Positions 22,487-30,688 of a DNA stretch of 33,077 nucleotides are shown here, piece after piece. This stretch comes from JBLNCE01 sp050260415. Its GTDB lineage: Bacteria; Bacillota; UBA4882; JAAYXC01. Made by a program: the position numbers and the translations under genes. Position 1 is the first letter of the stretch, and every line of letters begins with the position of its first letter. The stretch is from contig JBLNCE010000080.1 in NCBI GenBank assembly GCA_050260415.1, positions 1-33,077 on the forward strand, given 5' to 3'. The notes under the pieces were generated by a model that was given only the letters and a program-made list of their open reading frames with translations, had not been told where the DNA came from and did not search any database.

Positions 22487-24224
22487 ACGCTGGCGGCTCC
22501 TGCCGGAATCCACGGAAGCCGCGCGGCAATTGGCCGGCGCGCTGGGCATCGCTCCCCTCGTGGCGCAGTTGCTCATTCACCGGGGCTTGGCCGAGCCCGG
22601 CCTCGCGCAGCGGTTCCTCCATCCCGACTTGGCGCATCTGCACCCACCCTCGCTCCTGCCGAATCTGGATGCCGGCGTCGCGCGTTTGATCAAGGCGTTC
22701 CAGGAGGGTGAACGCCTGCTGATCTATGGCGATTACGACGTTGACGGCGTGACCTCCGTCAGTCTCCTGATGCGTCTGTTCAAGCCCCTGGCAAGGGGGC
22801 AGATCTATTACCAGGTGCCAAAACGGCTGGAAGACGGCTACGGTCTCTCGCTTGAATCGGTCAGGCGCGCGGCACAGCAAGGAATCAAAGTCATTCTCAC
22901 GGTGGACTGCGGGATCAGCGCCGTGGCCGAGGTGGCGGCCGCCCGTGAAATGGGCCTCGACGTCATCGTCACGGATCACCACCAGCCCGGCCCCGTCCTT
23001 CCTGAAGCCGCGGCGGTGATCGACCCAAAACTCCCCGGCTCCCGCTATCCCTTTACCGAATTGGCCGGCGTGGGCGTGGCGTTCAAATTGGGCCAGGCGC
23101 TGGTGGAGCGTGGCCTGCTCGCACGCCAGGAGTTGCTGCGCCATCTGGACCTCGTGGCCTTGGGCACGGTGGCGGACGTGGTGCCGCTGATCGATGAAAA
23201 CCGAATCTTGGCGCATTTCGGCCTGGCGCAGCTCAACCGCACGGAACTGCCTGGATTGCGTGCCTTATTGGAGGTGACCCGCCTGGACGGACGGGAGATA
23301 ACCTCGGGGCAGGTGGGCTTCGTGCTGGCGCCCCGCCTCAATGCCTCCGGGCGCCTGGGCGACGCGAGCGCGGGCATCCGGCTGCTGCTGACGGCGGACC
23401 TGGAACGCGGGCGCGAGATCGCGCGGGCGCTTGAACGGGAAAATCAGGAACGACAACGCATCGAGGCGGTGGTCCTCGGTGAGGCGCTACAGCTCATCAA
23501 GGAGCGCGTCGATCTCGATCGCGAGCGCGCCATCGTCCTCGGCGCGCAGGGGTGGCATCCGGGCGTCATCGGCATCGTCGCCTCAAGGCTAATCGAGACC
23601 TTTCATCGCCCGACGATCCTTATCGCGTTCGACGGTGACGTCGGGCGGGGTTCGGGACGAAGCATTCCAGGATTCAATCTGCACTGGGGTCTATCGCAAT
23701 GCGCGGAGCACCTCGAACGTTTCGGCGGCCACGAAGCGGCGGCGGGTTTGGAAATCCGCTGGGAAAGATTGGAGGGTTTCGCCCGCGCCTTCGGGGAGGT
23801 GGCGCGCGCGGCTATTCCCGCGACCGCGTTGGAGCCGACGCTCCGGGTGGAGGGCCAGATCGGCCTCCCCGAGGCCACGCTCGCGTTGGCCAAGGAGATT
23901 GCGCGCCTGGCCCCTTACGGCCAGGGCAATCCCATGCCCGTGCTCGCCTGCCGGGGGGCGAAGGTTCTGGATTGCCGCGGGGTCGGTGAGAACAGCAGAC
24001 ATCTCAAGGTAAAGGTCGCGCACGGCGGCGTGGTACGGGAAGGCATCGGGTTCAACCTCGGGGCGATTCTGCCTGAGATTGCGGCCGTGAACGAAGTTGA
24101 TCTGGCTTTTGTCGTCGAGCAAAACACCTTCAACGGGGCCACCGACGTGCAGCTCAACCTCAGGGATCTTGCCTGTGCGGCAAGGGTGGAGGATCGCGAT
24201 GCCTCGGGGTCGGGGTCAAGTTGA
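22479..24224 (+). CDS. recJ: Single-stranded-DNA-specific 5'-3' exonuclease RecJ
   Basis: RecJ degrades single-stranded DNA from 5' ends in recombination and repair. The 581-residue protein has the DHH-family metal-binding segments YGDYDVDGV (about 83-91), TVDCGIS and TDHHQPG (DHH at 166-168), then LVALGTVADVVPL. The DHHA1 part contains GWHPGVIGIVASRL and FGGHEAAAGL, followed by the OB-like C-terminal domain. Length matches the family (about 570). ATG 22479, inside the LapA-domain gene, is the first codon of the conserved PKRWRLL segment; a longer upstream reading is not needed. The tail (EDRDASGSGSS) is low in complexity. Confidence 0.95.
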   Translation: MPKRWRLLPESTEAARQLAGALGIAPLVAQLLIHRGLAEPGLAQRFLHPDLAHLHPPSLLPNLDAGVARLIKAFQEGERLLIYGDYDVDGVTSVSLLMRLFKPLARGQIYYQVPKRLEDGYGLSLESVRRAAQQGIKVILTVDCGISAVAEVAAAREMGLDVIVTDHHQPGPVLPEAAAVIDPKLPGSRYPFTELAGVGVAFKLGQALVERGLLARQELLRHLDLVALGTVADVVPLIDENRILAHFGLAQLNRTELPGLRALLEVTRLDGREITSGQVGFVLAPRLNASGRLGDASAGIRLLLTADLERGREIARALERENQERQRIEAVVLGEALQLIKERVDLDRERAIVLGAQGWHPGVIGIVASRLIETFHRPTILIAFDGDVGRGSGRSIPGFNLHWGLSQCAEHLERFGGHEAAAGLEIRWERLEGFARAFGEVARAAIPATALEPTLRVEGQIGLPEATLALAKEIARLAPYGQGNPMPVLACRGAKVLDCRGVGENSRHLKVKVAHGGVVREGIGFNLGAILPEIAAVNEVDLAFVVEQNTFNGATDVQLNLRDLACAARVEDRDASGSGSS

Positions 24225-24360
24225 GCAAGATAAGTATACGCTAGTACTACTACGTCAAATATACAGGGTCGTATAAGCTTTCATATGTAGACAAGTTCGC
24301 TGAAAGCCGTACCGGAACGCAGACTAGATTTCTTAAGTCCCAGGTAACCACGGGACAAGA

Positions 24361-24387
24361 CGGGTCGCTGAACAGACCGGTTTTTTT
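24361..24387 (+). terminator. Possible weak intrinsic terminator after recJ
   Basis: CGGGTC at 24361-24366 and GACCGG at 24375-24380 can form a short stem with one mismatch around an 8-base loop, directly followed by seven T at 24381-24387. A second small hairpin (GTCCC 24337-24341 with GGGAC 24352-24356) lies just upstream. The T-run ends only 19 bases before the relA start, so if real it would separate recJ transcription from relA or act as a leader attenuator. The stem is weak. Confidence 0.4.
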
Positions 24388-24406
24388 GATTGGAAGTGAG
24401 ACAGGG

Positions 24407-26545
24407 ATGAACCTCGAGAAGCTGCTGGCCAGGATGGCCGAGACTAAAGCCGAAGCAGACCTGGATCTGGTCAGGAAGGCATTTGCCTATGCCGCCCAAG
24501 CCCATCATGGGCAGCGGCGCGATTCGGGGGAGGATTATATCCAACACCCGTTGGGCGTGGCGGATATTCTGCTGGATATGGGCATGGATACCACCTCGAT
24601 CGTGGCCGCCCTCCTGCACGACGTGGTTGAGGATACGGAGGTGCGGATCGAACAGATCGAGGGCATATTTGGCCAGGATGTGGCGCTGCTGGTCGACGGT
24701 GTGACGAAGCTATCCCGGCTGGCGTTTCACTCCAGCGAGGAACAACAGGTGGAGAACCTGCGCAAGATGTTCCTCTCCATGGCCAAAGACCTCAGAGTCA
24801 TCGTGATCAAGCTGGCCGACCGGCTGCATAATATGCGTACCCTCCGGCATCTGGCGCCCGAGCGCCAGCAAAAGGTGGCCCGGGAGACCCTGGAGATCTA
24901 CGCCCCCCTGGCGCACCGTCTGGGCATGTGGAAAGTCAAGTGGGAACTTGAGGACCTGGCGCTCCGCTATCTCGATTCGTCCGCCTATTACGACCTCGTG
25001 GATCGCGTGGCGATGAAGCGGCAAGAACGCGAAGGATTCATTGAGGAGGTCAGGGCCGCTCTCGAACACAGCCTGGCGGAGCACGGGATCAAAGGGGAGG
25101 TCCAGGGGCGGCCAAAACATTTTTATAGCATCTACCAAAAGATGCACGAACAAGGGAAGGAATTCGCCGAGATCTACGACCTCATGGCTTTGCGGGTCGT
25201 GGTTCCGAATATTAGCGACTGCTACGAGGCACTCGGTCTGGTCCATACCCTCTGGAAACCTGTTCCGGGGCGGTTCAAGGATTATATCGCGATGCCCAAG
25301 TCAAACATGTACCAATCCCTGCATACGACGGTGATCGGCCCGCAGGGGGAACCGCTCGAGATCCAGATCCGCACGCGCGAGATGCACCGCATCGCAGAGT
25401 ACGGCATCGCGGCGCACTGGCGGTACAAGGAGGGCCTTGGCAACACCGATTGGAGCGATCTCGGCGCCAAGATCGCCTGGCTGCGGCAGTTGCTGGAGTG
25501 GCAAAAAGAGACCAAAGACGCGGACGAATTCATGGATACGCTCCGCGTCGACCTTTTCGCGGACGAGGTCTTTGTCTTTACCCCAAAAGGCGATGTCAAG
25601 AACCTGCCCACCGGTGCGACACCGGTGGACTTTGCCTACAGCATCCATACCCATATCGGCCACGCCTGCGTGGGCGCGCGGGTCAACGGGCGGCTGGTCC
25701 CCTTGGACCACCGGCTGCGCAACGGCGATATTGTCGAGATCCTGACGCAGAAAGCGGATGCGGGTCCGAGCGCGGATTGGCTCAACTTTGTCCAGACCGC
25801 CAAGGCAAAGAACCGGATCCGTCAATGGCTTCGGGAACAACGCCGGGACGAGGACATCGAGGCCGGACGCGACCTGCTGGAAAAAGAACTCCGCAAGCGC
25901 GCGGGGGAGATTCACGAGCATCTCAAACTCGAAGTGCTCCATGCCGCGGCCAAACGTTACGGCTTCGCGGAAGGGGAGGACTTGCTGGCCGCCATCGGCG
26001 CGAACAAGGTCAGCGCCGGCATGGTGGCCGCGTACCTGGTGGGGGATAAGGAACCAGAGGCCGCCACGCCGCGTGTGCCCGAAAAGCCGAAGCAGCCGCG
26101 CAAAACCGGGCGTGGTGTCAGGGTGCGCGGGCTCGACAACCTGTTGGTGCGCTTCTCGCGGTGCTGCAACCCGGTGCCCGGCGACGCCATCGTTGGCTAT
26201 ATCACGCGGGGCAAGGGCGTCTCCGTGCATCGGGATGATTGCCAGAACGCCATCCTGCAAGCCCAACCCGAGCGCAAGATCGAAGTGGAATGGGAACAGG
26301 TCGAGGGTGTTTCATATCCCGTAAACTTGGAGATTCAAGCGCGCGATCGTCTGGGGTTGCTCTCTGACGTCATGAACGCCATCGCCGAACTCCGCCTGAA
26401 CATCTCGGCGGCCAAGGTCAGGACCGACACCGGCATGGCCCTCATCAATCTAACCATAGACATCAACCATAAGGACCAGATCCAAAGTGTGTTACGGCGC
26501 TTGCGTCGCGTGGGGGGCGTCGGGCAGGCGTATAGGATGCGGTAG
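24407..26545 (+). CDS. relA: Bifunctional (p)ppGpp synthetase/hydrolase, Rel/SpoT family
   Basis: This 712-residue stringent-response enzyme has the family's full domain order. The HD hydrolase domain has HHG and HDVVEDT (about 71-77), which argues that hydrolase activity is kept. The synthetase domain follows with GRPKHFYSIYQKM, RFKDYIAMPK and YQSLHTTVIGP. The TGS domain includes VFTPKGDVKNLPTGATPVDFAY. A C-terminal ACT domain opens near VNLEIQARDRLGLL. ATG 24407 starts the conserved region; a TTG at 24386 lies inside the T-run. An apt gene commonly precedes rel in Clostridia and is absent here. Confidence 0.96.
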   Translation: MNLEKLLARMAETKAEADLDLVRKAFAYAAQAHHGQRRDSGEDYIQHPLGVADILLDMGMDTTSIVAALLHDVVEDTEVRIEQIEGIFGQDVALLVDGVTKLSRLAFHSSEEQQVENLRKMFLSMAKDLRVIVIKLADRLHNMRTLRHLAPERQQKVARETLEIYAPLAHRLGMWKVKWELEDLALRYLDSSAYYDLVDRVAMKRQEREGFIEEVRAALEHSLAEHGIKGEVQGRPKHFYSIYQKMHEQGKEFAEIYDLMALRVVVPNISDCYEALGLVHTLWKPVPGRFKDYIAMPKSNMYQSLHTTVIGPQGEPLEIQIRTREMHRIAEYGIAAHWRYKEGLGNTDWSDLGAKIAWLRQLLEWQKETKDADEFMDTLRVDLFADEVFVFTPKGDVKNLPTGATPVDFAYSIHTHIGHACVGARVNGRLVPLDHRLRNGDIVEILTQKADAGPSADWLNFVQTAKAKNRIRQWLREQRRDEDIEAGRDLLEKELRKRAGEIHEHLKLEVLHAAAKRYGFAEGEDLLAAIGANKVSAGMVAAYLVGDKEPEAATPRVPEKPKQPRKTGRGVRVRGLDNLLVRFSRCCNPVPGDAIVGYITRGKGVSVHRDDCQNAILQAQPERKIEVEWEQVEGVSYPVNLEIQARDRLGLLSDVMNAIAELRLNISAAKVRTDTGMALINLTIDINHKDQIQSVLRRLRRVGGVGQAYRMR

Positions 26546-26560
26546 GGAGGGGGGAGAGCG

Positions 26561-26592
26561 GGAGTGGAGGAGTAGGGGAGTAGAGGAGTGGA
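26561..26592 (+). repeat. Four tandem octamers GGAGTRGR, left flank of the four-helix gene
   Basis: GGAGTGGA, GGAGTAGG, GGAGTAGA and GGAGTGGA follow each other without gaps from 26561 to 26592, inside a purine-rich tract (about 26543-26615). The same octamer, inverted, occurs at 27073-27104 on the other side of the four-helix-bundle gene. The 15-base GGGGAGTAGAGGAGT at 26575-26589 has an exact inverse copy at 27073-27087. Confidence 0.85.
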
Positions 26593-26597
26593 AGAGT

Positions 26598-26987
26598 TTG
26601 GGAGGAAGAGCTTCCAGTCACCGTGATCTCGATGTTTATCGCAAAGCCTTTCAAGAGGCGATGCGGATTTTTGATTTGAGTAAAGGGTTCCCGAAAGATG
26701 AAACGTATTCACTGACCGATCAGATTAGGCGGTCTTCGCGTTCGGTGTGCGCGAATTTAGCCGAGGCCTGGCGTAAGCGGCGCTATCGAGCCACTTTTAT
26801 CAGCAAACTGAGTGATTGCGAGACCGAAGCGGCAGAAACCCAGTCCTGGTTGGAATTTGCCTTGGGATGCCGATACCTTGACCAGACTGTTGGACAGGAA
26901 ATATATACAACCTACGATGAGATAATCGCCATGATCATAAGTATGATAAAACATGCCGACCAGTGGGTTCTGCCATCAGGTAATTAG
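26598..26987 (+). CDS. Four-helix-bundle protein, S23 / 23S rRNA IVS-type family
   Basis: This 129-residue protein is of the small four-helix-bundle family first seen in 23S rRNA intervening sequences and related to the Avd accessory protein of diversity-generating retroelements. Diagnostic parts are RDLDVYRKAFQEAM near the N-terminus, FPKDETYSLTDQIRRSSRSVCANLAEAW in the middle and a last helix at about 100-122. Function is not established; nucleic-acid or protein binding is suspected. The start is uncertain: TTG 26598 best matches the usual N-terminal length, with a GAGG site before it. No rRNA surrounds it here. Instead it sits between inverted octamer repeats, as if it moved in as a cassette between relA and dtd. 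Confidence 0.82.
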   Translation: MGGRASSHRDLDVYRKAFQEAMRIFDLSKGFPKDETYSLTDQIRRSSRSVCANLAEAWRKRRYRATFISKLSDCETEAAETQSWLEFALGCRYLDQTVGQEIYTTYDEIIAMIISMIKHADQWVLPSGN

Positions 26988-27007
26988 GCTTTGAACAGAT
27001 ACCTGAC

Positions 27008-27111
27008 CTGGTTTTAGTTCTTCACTCTCCTGCTCATGGTCTCCCACTCTGGATCTAATCTGATCTGGTTTTACTCCTCTACTCCCCCACTTCTCGACTC
27101 CCACTCTGGAT
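27008..27111 (+). repeat. Degenerate 57-base tandem repeat and inverted octamers, right flank
   Basis: CTGGTTTTA occurs twice about 57 bases apart, and the 14-base CTCCCACTCTGGAT occurs at 27041-27054 and 27098-27111, also 57 bases apart, so the stretch is an imperfect tandem duplication. In the second unit ACTCCTCT, ACTCCCCC, ACTTCTCG and ACTCCCAC (27073-27104) are the inverse of the GGAGTRGR octamers at 26561-26592, with one divergent unit. A 7-base stem, TCAGGTA 26976-26982 with TACCTGA 27000-27006, lies just before it at the end of the four-helix gene. Confidence 0.8.
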
Positions 27112-27133
27112 TTATCTATGGAGGTTTTGAAAG

Positions 27134-27577
27134 ATGCGCGCCGTCATTCAACGTGTAAAACAGGCCAATGTGCGGGTCGAAGGACAAACCGTCGGGGAGA
27201 TCGGCCCTGGCTTCCTGGTCCTGTTGGGCGTGGGGGTGGAGGATAACGCCGAGGCGGCGGAGTGGATGGCGGAAAAGACGGCTAATCTGCGGGTCTTCGA
27301 AAGGAACGGCAAGATGGACCTTTCGCTGCTGGACGTGGGCGGGGAAGTCCTGGTTATCTCCCAGTTCACGCTCTACGGCGACTGCCGGCATGGAAGGCGG
27401 CCCGATTTCACCGCCGCCGCCCGGCCGGAACAGGCGATTCCGCTCTACGAAGCCTATTGCGCCGCCTTGCGCCGGCGCGGGCTGACGGTGGCCACGGGTG
27501 AGTTCGGCGCCATGATGATGGTGCATCTGGTCAACGACGGGCCGGTGACGATTATCCTCGATAAAGCAAATGCGTGA
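27134..27577 (+). CDS. dtd: D-aminoacyl-tRNA deacylase
   Basis: This cytosolic proofreading enzyme removes D-amino acids, and glycine mischarged on tRNA-Ala, from tRNA. It has 147 residues, the usual length. The N-terminal MRAVIQRVKQANVRV, the SQFTLYGDCRHGRRPDF segment and the C-terminal NDGPVTIILD (with the cis Gly-Pro motif GPVT) are diagnostic. GGAGG lies before the ATG. Its place after rel is the common Clostridia order. The four-helix gene and its repeats appear to have been inserted between them. Confidence 0.96.
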   Translation: MRAVIQRVKQANVRVEGQTVGEIGPGFLVLLGVGVEDNAEAAEWMAEKTANLRVFERNGKMDLSLLDVGGEVLVISQFTLYGDCRHGRRPDFTAAARPEQAIPLYEAYCAALRRRGLTVATGEFGAMMMVHLVNDGPVTIILDKANA

Positions 27578-27609
27578 ATGGGCTTTTTGGCGGTCTCATA
27601 GGCCGCGGC

Positions 27610-28932
27610 CTACGAAAGATGCTTGAACTGCGGCAAATGGTCCTTGTTCACGGCCAGCATCTCGTCGACCATGCGCTTGATCTCGTCCAAGCTCAGCACG
27701 GCCGAGGTGAGCGGATCAAAGCAGACGGCGTGGAAGACCTTGCGCGGGTCCCCCTCGAGGGCGGCCTCGACCGCCAGTTCCTCGCAGCGGGCGCTGATGT
27801 TGTTCAGGATCGCCAGGTGCGCGGGGAGCGGCCCCACGTGGATGGGATCGAGTCCGCGCCTGGAGGCGAGTACCGGCACCTCGACGCAGCAACCCTCGGG
27901 CAGGTTATCGATGAGCCCGTAGTTGCGGACGTTGCCGTTGAACTCGAACATGGTCCCGTCGCCGAGGACGGCGTTGAAGATACGCGCGGCATATTCCCCG
28001 CCCCGGGCCAGATCCACCTGGGGTTCGGCCAGCCAGTCCTCGATCTCTTTCCGCCAGGTCCCTTCCCGCCGCAGGTATTCGTGGAGGATATAGGCGTATC
28101 TGCCCGGGTTCCAGCCCGTGCCCGTGGTGCAATATTTCTCGATCAGGTCGGGGCGTTTGCGGAACCAGGCGTTGTATTCCGAGTTGTGCCCGCTGGACTC
28201 CGTGACGTAGTAATCGAGGTGCCGGAACATCTCGTTGCGCACGATCTCCTCGTTATAGATCTCGGGCTTTTGCACGGCCGCGCGCAGCAGGGGGTAGGCA
28301 TCGCGGCCGTTCCACTTGAACTCCAGGTACCAGGCCTGGTGGTTGATGCCCGCGCAGAGGTATGTCACCTCCTCCATGGGGGCGCCGATCCATCCCGCGA
28401 GCATGCGGGCGGTGCCTTGCACGCTGTGGCAGAGGCCCGTAACCCTTACCTTGGTCACGCCCTGCATGGCCCGGCAGAGCATGGCCATGGGGTTGGTATA
28501 ATTGAGCAAAAGCGCCTCGGGGCACAGGCGTTCGATATCCCGGCAGATCTCCAGCATCACCGGGATGGTGCGCAGCGCGCGGAAGATGCCGGCCGGCCCG
28601 CGGGTGTCGCCGACGTTGATGTCCACGCCGTAGCGTTTGGGGATCTCGATGTCGTGCCGCCATGTCTCGATGCGGCCCGCCAGGATGGTGCAGAGCACGC
28701 CGTCCGCCCCCGAGAGGGCTTCCGCGCGGTCCATGGTGGCGATCACCTTGGCCGGATAGTTCCCGGCCGCCACGATCTTGTCCACGGCTCTCTTGATCAG
28801 GCTCAGACGATCCGGGTCGATGTCCATGAGCGCGATGGTGCTGTCGGCCAGGGCCGGGAAGGAGAGAATGTCCCGGACCAGTTTGCGCGTGAACCCGAAA
28901 CTGCCCGCGCCGATGAAAGCGATCTTGCGCAT
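27610..28932 (-). CDS. melA: GH4 family glycosidase, alpha-galactosidase (MelA) type
   Basis: GH4 enzymes use NAD+ and Mn2+ in an oxidation-elimination-reduction cycle to cleave alpha-glycosides. The 440-residue protein has the Rossmann segment KIAFIGAGSFGF, LLNYTNPMAM, the metal ligand C168 in GLCHSVQGT, and H198 in AGINHQAWYLEF. The CHS and GINHQAW pattern is that of alpha-galactosidases, not the phospho-beta-glucosidases, though alpha-glucosidase or glucuronidase activity cannot be excluded. A GGAGAG site lies upstream of the ATG on the minus strand. It is divergent from the AraC regulator, which probably controls it. It converges with dtd. Confidence 0.93.
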   Translation of the reverse strand: MRKIAFIGAGSFGFTRKLVRDILSFPALADSTIALMDIDPDRLSLIKRAVDKIVAAGNYPAKVIATMDRAEALSGADGVLCTILAGRIETWRHDIEIPKRYGVDINVGDTRGPAGIFRALRTIPVMLEICRDIERLCPEALLLNYTNPMAMLCRAMQGVTKVRVTGLCHSVQGTARMLAGWIGAPMEEVTYLCAGINHQAWYLEFKWNGRDAYPLLRAAVQKPEIYNEEIVRNEMFRHLDYYVTESSGHNSEYNAWFRKRPDLIEKYCTTGTGWNPGRYAYILHEYLRREGTWRKEIEDWLAEPQVDLARGGEYAARIFNAVLGDGTMFEFNGNVRNYGLIDNLPEGCCVEVPVLASRRGLDPIHVGPLPAHLAILNNISARCEELAVEAALEGDPRKVFHAVCFDPLTSAVLSLDEIKRMVDEMLAVNKDHLPQFKHLS

Positions 28933-29046
28933 GTGCCGTCACTCTCCAAATCGTGTCTTCTCCGAGTCATGTCCGCATTCCATTATCCCTCCTGGCCAAG
29001 CCCGTAGTAAATGTACATATGTGGGACGGATATGGTAAAATGTTAG
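28933..29046. promoter_or_regulatory. Divergent promoter region between melA and the AraC regulator
   Basis: This 114-base spacer should hold both promoters. On the plus strand TAAAAT at 29036-29041 is a fair -10 element, and TGTACA at 29012-29017 (4 of 6 to TTGACA, 18-base spacer) a possible -35. The palindrome ATGTACAT at 29011-29018 overlaps the latter and may be part of a binding site. No Shine-Dalgarno site precedes the regulator's ATG at 29047. Confidence 0.4.
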
Positions 29047-29901
29047 ATGATGCGACCGCGAAAGAGGATACCCCCATCACAGGGGCAAATAAAGACACCG
29101 GGGATCGGCCCCGGTGAGACCGATCTTCGTATGTGCCAATGTGGGGCGGAGGACTGCGCGCCCAATCACGATTATGGTCCGGCTGTGCGGGATCACTATC
29201 TGATCCATTGCATCCGGGGCGGCCGGGGCGTCTTCCGGGTCGGGGAGAAAGTCTACCACCTGCGGGAGAACCAGGGGTTCCTGATCTGCCCCGGTATCGT
29301 CACTTATTACCGGGCGGATGGAGATGACCCTTGGCGCTATGCCTGGGTCGGCTTCAACGGCCGCAAGGCGCAACACTACCTGGAACAGGCCGGCCTGAGC
29401 CAGGACAAGCCCATCTTCACCTACGCGCGGGATGGATTGCTCGCCGAGTGCCTGGCCCGCCTGGTGGAGACGGCCGCGACGGCGGCGCGCGGCCGGGAGA
29501 TCCGCCTGCTGGGTTTCCTGTACGTCTTCCTCTCGGGGCTCCTGGAGACGGCGGAGGCCGATCCCCGTCCGGAAACGCAGCGGGAGTTCTACGTCAGGCG
29601 GGCGCTCGAGTATCTGGAGATGGAATACTACCGCGATATCAGCGTGGCCGGGGTCGCGAAGCACCTGGGACTCGACCGCAGTTACTTTTCCGCGCTCTTC
29701 AGGGCGGAGATGGGCGTGCCGCCCCGGGACTACCTCATCCGGCATCGCATTGAGAAAGCTTGCGAGCTGATGCGGGACCGGCGTTTGACCATCGCCGAGG
29801 TCGCCCGTTCCGTGGGGTACGCGGACCCGCTGCAGTTTTCTAAGGCGTTCAAACGCCTGAAGGGCCTTCCGCCGAAGGGGTGGCGGTGGAGAGAATCTTG
29901 A
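29047..29901 (+). CDS. AraC-family transcription activator with cupin sensor domain
   Basis: This 284-residue regulator has an N-terminal AraC-binding cupin-like domain (about 30-150: DHYLIHCIRGGRGVFRVGEKVYHL, WRYAWVGFNGRKA), as in MsmR-type sugar regulators. The C-terminal DNA-binding domain (about 190-284) holds two helix-turn-helix units: DISVAGVAKHLGLDRSYFSALFRAEMG and LTIAEVARSVGYADPLQFSKAFKRLKG, the latter the AraC signature. It likely responds to an alpha-galactoside and activates the divergent GH4 gene, and possibly the GH1 gene downstream. ATG 29047 has no ribosome site, and a possible -10 box lies six bases upstream, so a leaderless mRNA is possible. A weak GGAG-TGAT-CTCC hairpin before seven T lies at 29949-29970 beyond its stop. 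Confidence 0.9.
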   Translation: MMRPRKRIPPSQGQIKTPGIGPGETDLRMCQCGAEDCAPNHDYGPAVRDHYLIHCIRGGRGVFRVGEKVYHLRENQGFLICPGIVTYYRADGDDPWRYAWVGFNGRKAQHYLEQAGLSQDKPIFTYARDGLLAECLARLVETAATAARGREIRLLGFLYVFLSGLLETAEADPRPETQREFYVRRALEYLEMEYYRDISVAGVAKHLGLDRSYFSALFRAEMGVPPRDYLIRHRIEKACELMRDRRLTIAEVARSVGYADPLQFSKAFKRLKGLPPKGWRWRES

Positions 29902-29976
29902 CGATCCCGTCGTCCATCACGGCTCTCTTAGAACAAGTCATAATGTCGGAGTGATCTCCTCATTTTTTTACCCCCG

Positions 29977-30657
29977 TTGCAACCCGCCGTCTGCCTAAAC
30001 CGCAGCAACCGTTTCACCGCCATGGTGAGGGAGGACGGTCGCATCCACGCGGCGCATGTGCCCAGTTCGGGCAGGCTGCGCGAGCTGCTCTTCCCCGGCA
30101 ATGAACTCTGGACGGCGCCCGCGGCCCGGGAAGGGCGTGTCACCACGCGCACGGTCTACTTGGCGCGGGCCGGTGAAGACTTGGTCTGCATCCATACGGG
30201 CTTGTCCAATAAGCTGGCGGTGGAAGCTTGGGAAGGCGGGATTCTGCCTGAACTCGCCGGGTATACAGAGGTTCGCCGCGAGGTCGCCATGGGCAAGTCC
30301 CGCTTTGACCTGGAATTTCGTTCCGGTGCGGAAACCTGTCCGGCCGAGGTGAAATGCGTTACCCTGGTACGGGACAAGATCGCGCTCTTCCCCGACGCCC
30401 CCACCGCACGCGGCGCCAAGCATCTATGCCATCTGGCCGAGATCGCGCGCCGGGGCCGGGACGCGGCGTTAATCTTTGTGGTGCAGCATCCAGGCGCGGA
30501 AAAGCTTATGCCCTTTACGGAGCAGGATCCGGAGTTCGCGCGGGCACTGGGGGAAGCAAAGGCGGCCGGAGTGAAGACGGTCGCACTGGGATGCGCGGTG
30601 ACGGTGGATCGCGTGGTGGTTAAGACGAGGATAATGATTGACGGCGTTGTTGCGTAG
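29977..30657 (+). CDS. sfsA: SfsA family protein
   Basis: SfsA was named for sugar-fermentation stimulation in E. coli; family members look like nucleases of the PD-(D/E)XK type and bind DNA, but the role is unsettled. The 226-residue protein has the family's RSNRFTAMV at the start, HVPSSGRLRELLFPG, the core KSRFDLEF and AEVKCVTLVRDKIALFPDAPTARGAKHL. Start choice is weak: TTG 29977 begins the conserved LQPAVCLNRSNRF segment but has no clear ribosome site; ATG 30022 would cut the conserved start. Its TAG is 31 bases before the GH1 gene, and the two are probably cotranscribed. Confidence 0.88.
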   Translation: MQPAVCLNRSNRFTAMVREDGRIHAAHVPSSGRLRELLFPGNELWTAPAAREGRVTTRTVYLARAGEDLVCIHTGLSNKLAVEAWEGGILPELAGYTEVRREVAMGKSRFDLEFRSGAETCPAEVKCVTLVRDKIALFPDAPTARGAKHLCHLAEIARRGRDAALIFVVQHPGAEKLMPFTEQDPEFARALGEAKAAGVKTVALGCAVTVDRVVVKTRIMIDGVVA

Positions 30658-30688
30658 AAAACTAGACGATTTTCGGAGGATGGAAGCG

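Noticed and set aside
26598..26987. Four-helix gene as part of a 23S rRNA intervening sequence or a diversity-generating retroelement
   Set aside because: No rRNA sequence, reverse transcriptase or template/variable repeat pair was seen around it.
26561..27104. CRISPR array suggested by regular repeats near the four-helix gene
   Set aside because: Units are 8 bases long, contiguous and without spacers, and the two arrays are inverted to each other; no cas genes are present.
27574..29007. Plus-strand frame of 477 codons over the GH4 gene
   Set aside because: The minus-strand frame is an unmistakable GH4 enzyme with metal ligands, so the plus frame is its shadow.
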